Source of the DNA: Paracamarosporium sp. OC-R06-R3
Lineage: Eukaryota > Ascomycota > Dothideomycetes > Pleosporales > Didymosphaeriaceae
Length of the DNA stretch: 64,000 nt
Assembly: GCA_019828545.1 (NCBI GenBank)
Contig: JACVRA010000239.1
Span: forward strand, 1,009 to 65,008
Direction of reading: 5' to 3'
Position numbers and translations under genes: made by a program. The notes beneath the pieces were generated by a model. It was not told the origin of the DNA. It worked only from the letters and a program-made list of their open reading frames with translations, and did not search any database. Of the stretch, positions 1-11,000 are shown in pieces; the stretch's first letter is position 1, and each line of letters opens with the position of its first letter.

Positions 1-410
1 TATATTAAGGAAGCTATATATACTACTATATTTTAACTTTATTATACTATCCCCCCCCCCTTACCGTCTTAGTTCTTTAAGACGTAAGGCCGGGAATATA
101 TATCTACTCTACCCTAATTATAATAGCTCTATAATCTAGCCCTATATAGGCCGCCCTTGGCGCCTTATAAGCCCTAGCCTTATAAGTCTATAATTTAAGC
201 TAGAGGATTAACGGCTGCGCCGTAAATTAAACTTTTAATCTTAGAGTAGCTTAAGTATTATATAATAAGGTAGACGTTCTACCTTTAAAATTAATACTAT
301 ATAGCTTCCCTTACCTACACTAAAAGGTATATATAAGAATACTTAAGCTAAGTATTTTTATATAGTATAATATATAAAGATTTATATTAAGGAAGTTATA
401 TATACTACTA
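1..410. repeat. AT-rich repeat block with direct and inverted copies
   Basis: The first 28 bases (beginning tatattaaggaag) recur with one change at 383-410. An inverted partial copy (tatatagcttccctta) lies near 298-313. A short imperfect hairpin, cttaccgtctta paired with taagacgtaag, lies at 60-88, just after a run of ten C. These look like parts of transposon ends or overlapping RIP-degraded copies. Confidence 0.6.
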
Positions 411-1480
411 CGTCCTAGCCTCGTTATAATAGTAGGGCAACTAAAAGTAAACTATAGTTATTTAAGATATTAATATAATAAAGTAGGTAATCCTATTTTT
501 TATTATCTTCTAGAGTAAGTACTACCTTTCTATATAATATAAAGAGAAGGATTTACTTTATAATTAGGTTATTAGGGTCTTTAAGAATGGCTAGATAATA
601 AATAAGCTTAGTTTATACTAGTTAAAGCACTTTAATAAGTATACAAAGAGATATATTATTAGTATAATATATTTACTTATTATTAATAGTTATAAGAGTT
701 ATATTTTACTTAAATTCTAGTAATACTATAAAGATAATAAGATTATTACTCTCTATATACCTCTATATTTATTATACCTCTTATAGCTACTTAATGTAGG
801 CTATTTTACGCCTTTAAAGAAGGCGTATAGGCGCTAAGCTAAGGATCTAATATATAATTATATTAACTATATTATTAAAATTAAGTTTCTACTTTACTTT
901 ATTGCGGCTTTTTATATTTTAATTATTAAAAGTAATATTTAAGGAGGCTTTTAAGGTGCTAGCTTAGTTCCTCTTAATTTAAAAGCTATACTATTAAAGT
1001 TTAATATAAGGCTTTATACTCTACTACTAGTTACTATAAGTTATAGTAACTAGTAGTTACAAATACTAAAAAACACTTTAGAATTAAGGTTATAATTAAC
1101 CTTAGTAAAATAGAGGATTTAGAGGCATATAAATAATTCTTTAACTTTAATAGTTAAGGCTATTAAAAAGTTTATAAAAGGTATAGAGATAATAGTATAT
1201 TCTTTAATATTAATAACTAAATATAATATTAAACTTTAAGCTACTAATAAGGCTACTATACGACGTAAATTGTATAAAAGAAAGCATATACAGCGTAAGG
1301 GTATTTTAATAGCTAAAGAAGGCCTATAGTTAGCCACTCTAAAGGACTTTACAGTGCATAGTAATAGGAAGAAGGTAAAGAAGAGGGTATATACTAATAG
1401 AAATAAATTAACTTAACGGCGCTATAGACACTACAGCCAGCCTAGGTATAATAGAATAACTTATAAGTAACCTATAAAAG
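400..1480 (+). mobile_element. RIP-degraded pogo/DDE-1 transposon relic
   Basis: A single forward frame starting near 586 can be followed for about 450 bases. It reads as a decayed DDE-1 (pogo-family) transposase in which many Trp and Gln codons are now TAG or TAA. Recognisable blocks are a degraded GWxxNxLxLxWL block at about 586-630, the second catalytic Asp region (family pattern LILDGHxSH) now reading LIINSYKSY near 685, and the PLDVGCFxPLKxAY block now reading LLNVGYFTPLKKAY near 790-830. The C-terminal basic block (KRKHIQRKG) lies near 1280-1300. Replacement of Asp by Asn and of Trp/Gln by stops, together with extreme TpA richness, is the classic signature of RIP. Two ambiguous bases (nn) occur at 1487-1488. 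The element cannot be active. Its exact ends were not found. Confidence 0.85.
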
Positions 1481-1853
1481 TAGATTNNTTTTATAATAAT
1501 TTATAGTAATTCTATACTATCGTGTATAGTATAGACTTTAGTAGGGGCTTGACATTCTCAGCCACTCGCCCGTATCGGCCACTCGCCCATAATGTACGTT
1601 AATAGCAACTTTATTATAAAAAAAAAAAAAAAAGTAAGTACTTTTAGAAATAGTTAAATTAAATTAATTAATTAAAAAGAGACTAAACTAAGAGTAAAGG
1701 GTTAAAAGGTATAAGGGAAGTAAACTATATATACTCTAAATAGAATACTTTAACTAAGCTAAACCAAGATTACATAACTATACTCACGTGACTAGGGCGA
1801 AATCATGATAAGGGGCAAGTGTTCCCTTATACTATCTAATTGTTGTTATTACT
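1481..1853. other. AT-rich border of the transposon block
   Basis: Non-coding. It holds a tandem pair of ggccactcgcccgta-like units at about 1559-1592, an A-run at about 1619-1633 and AT-rich sequence running to within a few bases of the stop codon of the next gene (1854). Confidence 0.6.
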
Positions 1854-4731
1854 CTATATAGATGACCCATCGCTTTCCTGCTCCTCCTCCTCCTCCTCTT
1901 CCTTGTCGCGCTCAGCCATCAGATGACCCTTAAGTCTAGGATGCTTCTGTTCTGGAGAGTGGGTTTTCTCCCTTCTTTGTCCTACATGAAGCGGATTCCG
2001 CAGATTCCTCAAATCGGGGTACTGCTTCCTGGCTTGAGGTGTATGTTGATCGTATTCGTCATATCGCACCTGAATGTCATACGCAGTGGAACTATCGTTA
2101 CCTCGTAGCGATTCGATGTATTCCTCGAAGTGAGACGTCGTTCTAGCGATCTTTTGAAAATTTGACGTCGTCAATCTCACAGTTCTCCACTTGTTCTTCC
2201 TAGTGGCAAGCGCTTCTTCAGGGGTCATTTTCTTGTTCCGAATCTTAGTCATCCTATCATAGTGGCCTAGAGCAATTGCGGTCTGGAAGGCGTTTCGGAT
2301 TTGACGTCCGTTCCAAGCGACACCGACCTGGTTGAAATGGCGCTCAGCAAAGTTGAGTAAAGCTTCCTTACTAAAAGAGATTTTGATCGTCGCGGACTCG
2401 TTGTCGTCTTCTAAACGGGTCATGATATTGCGCCACATGGTTTTGGTGGTTTCGAGGTTGATGCTTGGATAGAGGAGAGAGATATGGATCCGGGATTTAA
2501 ATGCCTCGTCGATAACACCAGGTCGATTAGTCGTAAGGAACATGATACCTGCATAGTACTCTAGCTCACGAAGGAACACAATAAGGTTGTTAGCCAATAC
2601 GTCGCCTATGTAAAGAAGGGGAAGCTAACCAGAAACTAGGGCGTTTCGCGGCATATCGTTCCAGTTTCTCTGCATAAGAAAAACGTCTGCCTCGTCTAGC
2701 AGAAGGACACATCCCCATCTGTCCGCTCTTCGCGTATGCATGAACAAGCGCTCTTCTACTACTGCCGGGGTAGTTCCGATATCACCGCATGTAATCGCGT
2801 ACAATGGACGACCTGTATACGCTGCTATTGTCTCGGCGGTACTGGTCTTATCAGAACCGGGAGGCCCGTGTAAGAGAATAATCAGGCCTTGCCCTTTGCC
2901 TCTGACAAGATCTATTTGGGTCTTCTTGGATGCTATGATGCTGTTCCTGGCCTTTTCTTCTTCGCGTTGGAGACCGGAAGCATGACTGTCGACCAAGGCA
3001 ACAAGCAGGTTACGAGTGTGGTCATCTATTACCAGGTCCTCGAAGCCCACTCTCCTAGCATTGTCTGTTTCGCTATCCATGTCCTTGACAAGCTCAATAT
3101 CGAGGTAATCTGCGAGTTATCCAGTTCAGCTCATATACTATGAGTGGTTGAATACCTCTCGATAATAACTTACGCCATTTGCGTGTTTGGAACACGTATC
3201 CCAGTACCCAAGGATGTAGGAGAAATAGATGCTCCGGGGTGATATTATTCTACCCGGATCCAACACGCTCTACATGGATAGGGTTTGTTCCAAGGAAAGT
3301 CTCACATCGTTTTGAATCCACCTCGTGGCCATGCAGAAGAAGATTGCTCGGTCGACCGTTGCCAGGTTGCGAGGCGCTGACTAGACCTGGCACAAACTCT
3401 TCTGCTTCTTGTGAGTTCTGTCGACTTCTAAGCATGCTTCCAAAGACAGGTTTCAAGCTTATGCAGTCCTGAAAAAAAGCGTCAAAATTGATGAACACAT
3501 CGCTTTCGAGTTGCTCTATGCCTCGTGCTTGCAGCGCTAAGCTGATATGTTGAGGTCCTGCGATATGTTGCTCCCAGGGGGGTTGTGGTTGCTGGGCCTC
3601 TTGCTCAGAACGATGCTTTTACCTTGATAGCTTTTATGTCCCGTTCCAGAGAGAAGTTTTCTTCCGCGCTCTTCAACGTTACGTAACAGAGCATCTTCCT
3701 CAGCATGGAACTGGATCGGATATATCGGCAGACGGGTGATCTCTCTTTCCCCAGCATACGGCCGGATGCTCTTACACACATCAACCGGCCCACAGTAGAC
3801 CCCATCAAAAGCCGTCCGGTAACAATCAACTTTAAACGTCGTCCAACTTCCAATACCCGGGTCTGTGTCTTTACCCAACATGTCCTCTTCGTCCATCTCC
3901 AAGTCTCCTCTTGGAAGCATAGGCGGCTCGTGGTAAGGCTGGGAGCTTTTACACTTGATTGTTTGTCCCCCCGTTACGGCAAACACCCTGTACAACTGGT
4001 AGCGGCCATATTCGCGACGGGAACACACTATATCACCGGGCTTAAACAGATGCCAAAGGTCTTCAAATCGGATTTTTTCCAAGCGACCATTCTCCACACA
4101 CTCACGCAGGTTGATCACATTCCGTAGCTCTTCAGTGGCAAAATCATGAAAGAACTTTAGATGCAGGTACTTTGCTATCGTCATGTCTTGTTCATCTTTG
4201 TTCGAATTGCTTTCGTGTCTTTCGCCTGATCCCGACTTTTCGGAATCGTAATTTTTCCGTCGCGATACATGATCCTCATTCACGAGGCTCGGTGAGGGAT
4301 TCGTGTTATGCGGGTGCGAAGGACTGGATGGAAAAGATTCCACTTCCTGTTGGAGCTCTGCGATTCGCGATGGAAGATGCGGTAAAGCGTTGCAGATCAA
4401 CTGGGTCAGCAATCAATGATGGCTACGCAGGAACGTGGAATGGCAGCATACCTTGAATGGTGGAGCCATTCTACATGTATCGCAGTGATTAGTAAAAGCA
4501 CCGTTATGTTCCCTGATGTACTCACATAACGCTCAATGCGGTGACATCGGCTCCGAGCTCACGGGCGAGAATATCGGACCAGATGACAATTCTTTGCAGA
4601 TTTCTCGACTCTCCTATGTCCTCCGACAACACCGGCTGTTTAATAGGCATATCTAAATTTGCAGGTTTGTCACCCGCACCGCTCATTCCAATATCCGGGG
4701 TCTGTAGATAGAAGGCTTGGATTAAAGACAT
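1854..4731 (-). pseudogene. DUF7025-AAA+ ATPase, apparently decaying
   Basis: Six exons keep one frame: 4731-4526, 4470-4452, 4400-3623, 3536-3174, 3109-2630 and 2578-1854, about 856 codons. The middle third matches the fungal DUF7025 domain (FKPGDIVCSRREYGRYQLYRV region). It is followed by one AAA+ module with Walker A GPPGSDKT near residue 540, Walker B VLLLDEAD, sensor LTTNRP and a C-terminal lid ending in an acidic tail (poly-Glu). Three defects are visible. An in-frame TAG at 3252-3250 interrupts exon 4. The usual Gly before the Walker A Lys is Asp. The 51-nt intron 2629-2579 that restores the family sequence RNALVSVFLREL ends in TG rather than AG. Members of this family are nuclear or cytoplasmic ATPases of mostly unknown role. 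A sequencing error or non-canonical splicing could make it functional. An upstream open frame (5149-4901) may be an earlier exon, but I could not join it in phase. Confidence 0.65.
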
Positions 4732-4900
4732 CGGCCATTCCTATCTATGCCAGTTCCAGCTTTTATAGTCTTGCATCGAGGCTCTGTCGACCCTGAAAAC
4801 ATGGGTCCTATTTCTGTGTGCTTCAAAGTCAATTCACACAAACATTTACAGTCTAAGCCGTGTTTTTGCACAATTGGAAGTCAGCTATGATAAGTAAAGC

Positions 4901-5149
4901 TTACAGAAATTCGGCCATGGGTTCCCCAGGCAGTCTATGTGGGGAACTTGTGACCCAGGCTTGGGACGAGGAGAAAGTTGGCTGCGGTTGAGCTGTATCG
5001 CTTGGTATTTCCTCTTTCTGTGACAGGGTTTCAGTATTTATGCTTTTGTCGGTCCCTATCTCGACCCGATCTGTGGGTCCAGGGCCTTCGGCGTTTTCAG
5101 CGAGCGAATCTGTAAGCTGCAGGGCTTCATTGACTGTAGAAAGCGCCAT
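4901..5149 (-). other. Possible detached 5' exon, 82 codons
   Basis: An ATG-initiated open frame rich in Ser, Thr, Gln and Glu lies directly upstream of the AAA gene on the same strand and ends at a good donor (GTAAGC). The available downstream acceptors all give a stop before the MSLIQAF frame of the AAA gene. It may therefore be a broken first exon, part of the 5' leader, or an unrelated short gene. No domain was recognised. Confidence 0.3.
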
Positions 5150-5388
5150 TATGTAATTTGAGAGAGAAGGAGTAGCGTTGGACGATATCTGGATCGGGCT
5201 GTGGGAACAGGCCTTTTATGGCCTATTATGACCTTTCGTATCGGTGAGAAGCGCTTGAACCCCATATGTTCTATTCATATCGAAAAGGTTCACCGGAATC
5301 TCATGCACCAATGAGTTTCAGAAGATCGTGTCATCAATAATCTTGATGCATCGACCCCGCTCAGCGTCTGCGGGCCAGACTCAGCCTT

Positions 5389-7404
5389 GTGGCAGCTGCC
5401 TGCATTACTCCTGCTCTTCATAAAAATGCGAGCCATCGTGTACCATATTTCGCATTTCCAGGGACCATGACTGATTACAACGTTACAGAGTATATGGTGT
5501 CCTCTCTCGATGGCTCAACCCATCCTGCATTGTTGGTAAGGCCAGGATCCGGGGTAAGTTTCAGCGGCCAATAAAAACGGTGGGTAACCGACACTAAGAA
5601 GGCTATCCAGAATGTGTAAGCATATCATCCTCTCTTTAGGCATCACTAATGGGGGCTAGATCAAAGGAAGATGTCTATCGCGACACGTTCCTCACGCGCG
5701 ACGAATTATTATCAACAGCCAACAAGTATCGCAAAAAGCTGAAGCAGCCAGCACTCACCCTAAACACAACTCACGACTGGTCACAGGTGCAGGAATGTGT
5801 TCAGATAACCTGCACTGAGCTGAAAGAACTTGCAGACAAAGACAAGGACACGTCGGGATCTTTGGGAAAGCTCAAGCAAGCATTTCAAGGACTATGTCGC
5901 AACGCTGGCATTGGGCAGACAGGTGCAACCCTGATACCCAACGATTCTTTTGGACTTACATCCGTGCTCTGCGGAAGTTTGAAAGTGGTGTTCACTGGTC
6001 TGCGGACTGCTGGGTTGTACCGTCAAGAAGTATATCGGACATTGGAAACTCTGCCGGCGAAGCTAAGAGATCTCGACGCAAACGTCACTCTCTATGATCA
6101 TGACGAAGATGTTAAAAGAGCCGCCGGTCTGTATGCTGCATCGTTCCGTCTTCTTAATTATATTCTTGAATGGTTTTTGAAGAGCAGATGGTGTAAGTGG
6201 ATCCCGGATATCACACAGAACCGTTGTCTTTGCTAATACATCCTACCGAGGTAGCGACAGGAACAAAGTTGCTATTCGACCCGTCAGGTTTCACCGATAA
6301 GCTCCGCGACTATCAAGATGTGTTCAAGATAGCTGCTCAAAGCTTTGAGGCACGTCTGGATACTATTTCCAGAGAAATCGAGCTCGAGGCTATGCATCTG
6401 CAGTATATGACGGCTTTCAAGATGCACAGTCAGCTTGGAGCACTAACAAACCGTGAAGAGAGGGGAAAGGCTCAGACTGAAGCTCGAGAGCGCAAAGCTC
6501 GAATTGAGGTACTTGAGAGTCTACGACCACTGCTCAATGATATGATCATGGATGCGTTTCAACAAGGAGCACTCAGCGACCCGACGAATGCACGGGCAAA
6601 CGTTATCCCTGAAGTTGACGTCAATAAAATCCTCGTCGACTTCCTTTACGAACCAGAGCTTGTCAAGAACGACTGTATCTTGTTGTCGAAGAAGGTTGGT
6701 GACAGGCATCATCGTTTCAAATTGGATATCAACCGAATTTCAGCTATGAGCGCCCATCCGCGACTATATGCGTGGCTCACAGTTGATGAGCCATCTCTTA
6801 TCTTCCTTAACGGCCGAGCCGAGCCACGTCCGGATTCAGAAGTCTCGTTGTACGCCGCAAGAATGGTACACGGTCTGCTCGAACATTATTACGCACACTA
6901 TGGACAGGGTGATAGCGATAGTACTATGATCCCTTTAGCATTCTTTTGTGGTCAGCATCGAGACGGGAAAAGAGATAGTAACGGGAGTCCCGAAGAACTC
7001 GCTATGAGTCTCTTACTCCAGTTAGTCGATCGTGGACGAGAGAGTCTAGACCCAAAAGCTTTGCAACAATTCTACACAAGGACAACTGGAGGAGATATCG
7101 ATTCAATCTGCTCTATGCTTAGTCACCTAATTCATAGCCTTAGTCGAGGGGTCATTCTAATCATGGTTGTGGACGGGTCCGATATTTTGGCGAACCAACA
7201 GAAAGGAGGTGTGGTACCAAGATGGTTGTTTCGCGTTTGATCGAGATATATAGGACGAAGTTGAACGCAACGTTTAAGATTTTATTTACAAGTTCAACAA
7301 GAGTAGGGTTTATGGAAGATCTATTTATGGATGATGAGGTTCTACAGATGCCACAGGATATACGAGCTACTAGAAGCGAAGCGGCGCAGTGGTTGAATAT
7401 CTAG
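5389..7404 (+). pseudogene. DUF7708 / STAND-like protein with frameshift
   Basis: Exons 5389-5553, 5640-6192 and 6255 onward join in phase through GTAAGT...TAG introns of 86 and 62 nt. The N-terminal half matches the fungal DUF7708 domain found at the front of NACHT/STAND-type proteins (LKQAFQGLCRNAG, then a WFLKSRW block and FDPSGFTDKL). The C-terminal half has the associated NTPase-like segment, with SLIFLNGRAEP, an FFCGQHRDG block and the hydrophobic VILIMVVDGSD strand that takes the Walker B position. At about 7200-7221 the frame runs into a TGA at 7238, while the family-like sequence (MVVSRLIEIYRTKLNATFKILFTSS) continues in another frame to 7404. No intron fits, so a one-base deletion or two-base insertion is inferred. 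Relatives are linked to heterokaryon incompatibility or innate recognition; that role is inference here. The start at 5389 is the first ATG of exon 1. Confidence 0.6.
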
Positions 7405-7838
7405 CATTTTTACTTTAATTTTGGAGTTCTTTATTTCACTTTTTTGTTTATTTTTATTTTTAGAATCAAAGGAAGTCATCACCATGACTACCCAATTTAA
7501 AAGAGATAGCTAGTAGACAGTATATATATATATAGAGAGCTGATACATTGTATTGTATTATCCATTTGAGGTTATATACTACAACTACGCTATTGCTGTT
7601 TATCAAGAGACTATAAAGTGTAACAAAGCTTCAATTTCACCTAGGTCTTTTCTAATAGCATCAACACATGTAATATAGTGAAATCTATTAAATACTGTAC
7701 ACAACAATTATCTTTCCAATATCGGACAGATCTACCGGCCAAGACGGAAGAATAAGAAGTATCCTCTATTTTACTCCTGTATCGCTTGCACAACGAAACC
7801 AAACTGACTTGAATGATCCTTGGATAATGCCTCGTTGA
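7405..7838. other. Intergenic, AT-rich
   Basis: AT-rich sequence with a short (TA)n tract near 7521-7533. It separates the convergent DUF7708 gene and the 74-residue protein. No gene seen. Confidence 0.6.
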
Positions 7839-8063
7839 TCATCTCTTCCCCTTATTCAACAATTCTAGCTCTTTCCGGATTCCTACCAGCTCCTGCCTGT
7901 GATTCTCTTTCATCTCATGCAACATCCTTTCATGTTCTTGGGTTTGTTTGTTGAACTGAGCTTCTAATTTTTCATGCCAGGGATAGAGAACAAAGATTTG
8001 GAAGGATAGGGCCGAGGAGCCGATAACGAAATTGGTGAGAGAGAAGCCACGTGTGAATAACAT
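7839..8063 (-). CDS. Small membrane protein with coiled coil, 74 aa
   Basis: This single-exon frame starts with MLFTRGFSLTNFVIGSSA. It has one N-terminal hydrophobic segment (about residues 9-28, LTNFVIGSSALSFQIFVLYP), then WHEKLEAQF and a charged, heptad-like coiled coil (residues 32-70) ending NKGKR. The pattern of a short hydrophobic anchor, a YPWH motif and a coiled coil resembles small conserved fungal proteins that I associate with mitochondrial membranes, but I cannot name the family. The start is the only ATG upstream of the hydrophobic segment. An intron-free frame of this length with such composition is unlikely by chance. Confidence 0.6.
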   Translation of the reverse strand: MLFTRGFSLTNFVIGSSALSFQIFVLYPWHEKLEAQFNKQTQEHERMLHEMKENHRQELVGIRKELELLNKGKR

Positions 8064-11000
8064 CGTAGCGATCGTGACGATGTCGATTCGGTAGAATTTG
8101 TAGTTGTAGAATTTAAATCAAGTGTGGAGTAGTTGAAAGGTAAATGAAAGACGTGTGATGTTGGGGTGTAGATGAGATGCGACAGAGGTGCGCTGCGGTA
8201 GGGTGTTCAAATGACGGTGCGAAAGATTTTGCAGATGAAATGGCGGAAATACTGATAACATAAGTATTTCAATGTCTGAAACAGCCCTATCCGAACGACT
8301 ACCGAGCCGCCCGCTGAGTCACATGCAAACGTTCTAGTTTTGTGTCGCGTGCCGGTCGCGCTTATGAAAGTGGCATGATTCTGTCCGAATTAGGCCATTC
8401 AGGCTTAGTACAACGCAACATCGCACGATAGCGGCAAGATTTCCGTTTCTCGGGTGTCGTAAGAAGAGACTTGAGTCTTTAATTTAAATACCGCTTCTTG
8501 TTCGAAAACAAATTTATGAGTTGATCAACGGTTAATCCCGTGGATGCTTTGACCATTTGACCACTTGGTAGGATGCTAATGGCTGTTTGACCCCTGCTGT
8601 GGAAGCTTAGACTGCTTTGAGGCCTCAGCTAGCCACACAATTTTGTGAGCATAGCGTCATAAAGAAGCTAAAAAGGTGATAATAACCATAACACAGGTGA
8701 GTGGCGCATTCCTTCTTCGGTTAATTCAGCTGCGTCAGAGTCGTGACGGTGTGAATCGATCAAGATGGCATAAGTATGCACAAATGTGACAGCGGCTCGG
8801 CAGAGTCCTCCTCGAAGACTCACATCACTGTTCGAAAGAGAAGAAAACGTGGGTGGGGAAGCAGTATCGGTATTTGTCAACATTGACTGTTCAACCACCA
8901 TGGCTATTGGTTCGATTGACGAACATGTGGCGGCTGCCGCCCATCCAAATTCCTACAATGACCTTGACAACTGGTTCAAAACTCCTCACAGGGCTATTGG
9001 CTCCTTGAAACAAATCATCGGAAGAGTCCGCAATTAATCAATTTCGGTAGACGGTAATGACACATTCATAGGTGCTGGTATCGGTGTCATTAACTGACTT
9101 TTACACACGCGATCCTTAGAAAAATTGCCCGCTACCTATCCAAGCATGTTTACATCTTCCGTCTGGGATATTCCAAAGCAATGAAACCTCAAAATCAGAC
9201 AAGCTCGCCAGTTCTTGGTAGACGTTGGTTCAGCCCGTGTTGTCCACCCATCGGCGCAATACTTTTAAGTACGGTTAATCCACCGTAAGTCTTTACTCGG
9301 AGCTACGAAGGAAATATATAAATCTATTAGTCGCGTAAATTGATGTGTCTGATACTGGCAAGCTGAGAGAGCATTGAGGTTTGTTTTACATCCAAGGCGT
9401 TACGATCTTTCTACAGGTAAGTATTTTAATCAATTGGGAAAGGGAAAGGTTTCTAGCGTGAGTTGAACTTGTTATTACTGCTGAGAATAACTTGTTCGAA
9501 GTGGGACCCATTCTATGGCATTCGAGCACAGTGAAAGCCGTTCACAATATATGCAGAGAGATTGTTGTATCTCATCGTAAAACATAAATGAAATGGGATA
9601 ACATGATCAGTGCAAGCATTGAAAAATTATCGTGCGCTGAGCTTTGAGCATGTTGCTCAGATCTGCTACCAGATATTATTGTCATTCTTCCACCGACAAG
9701 GATCACATTCGGAGCGCAACTGTACACCCGTGCGAGAAAGTTCTTAAGATGTGCGACTACAAGTCTGCCTCATCGGCTGTTTATGGAGTCTGAAAGTCGC
9801 TATAGTGGCCTCAACAGCTTGTAAATATGCGGTATCCATCGCGGGATAGCACTTTACCACTCGACATCTCATTGTAAAGATAGAGTGCAAGCTGCTTCAC
9901 CTTACGCGGAGAAGATTTGATTTGGAAACAAATGATTAACCTGCGCTTATATGGGGGTGTCAGATTTCACGAACCAACATGGGTCGGTCAGCATTTCCCA
10001 TCTATTCTTTCTACCATTATATTCGTCCGTTTAGGATGCCTCTTCTTAATCAGTAAACGAGGCCCTTGCCATTACTGACACTTCGGAATGCGCCTAGGTC
10101 ATGGAATGGATCACCATTGTTACTTAAGCCATCCATTAACATGTGTATACGGCTATCATCCACGTTCTTTCGACGATATTACTCTCATAAGAGGGATCAG
10201 GTGGGTCGTTGTTGATAGTCAATGACGAATCTGCTGGGTAACTGGCAACTTCATCTTCGCAGTACTTGGGATAACTGGTTGTTGTGGTTGTTGTGGTTGT
10301 TGTTGTTGTTTGTGATGCTGTCAATGGGATGCTCTATACATTTCGTCGATTTAAGTGGATTTAGTTCTTTAGTCGACTGTGCACTTGAATAACACGAGCA
10401 GTTAGTCTGTTCGTATAACCGAAGTTCAATAAGCAGCTTCATGCGCGAGTGAATGTCCCCGGCGATGCAAGTGTCGCAAGATGCAATTCTTGAGCTTCCA
10501 TGACAAGTAGGCATTAGAACAAATTATGGACCACATATTTCGAGGGCCCATGGCATAAAGGACCCTCAAGCTTATGTGCTGCACTTCTGGTAGCTATGGT
10601 AATTAACAACGACCTTTTAGCCCGCAACGTAAAAAATGAGATTAAGGTTTAATACGTTTTGTGGCTTGATGAAGTATGATTTCCGAAACCATTGTAGTAT
10701 TACAAGTGCTTTAAGTACAATAACAGAGCTGTTTTCCAGTCTTTTAGCACTTATCTCGGACTGATACCAAGTCTTTTATATCTCGTGCACTATCTACAGA
10801 GGTTAAAGGCGCTTCAAATCATACTGGAAGGATGACCAAGCTAGAGTGGTTATCCATGTCTACTAAAACAGTAGGAAACGATACTCTCGTAGAAGAGGGA
10901 AAGGGCGTGTGTGCATCCTAAGTCGTACTTCTGGGCTTTAATAAAGCAATTCGTTAGTGCTAGTAGGGCTACGAGCATCTAATTTAAGCCATTAATAGAA

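Noticed and set aside
2606..2629. A 24-nt GT...AG intron in the AAA gene
   Set aside because: Too short for a fungal spliceosomal intron, and it leaves nine extra residues in a conserved block.
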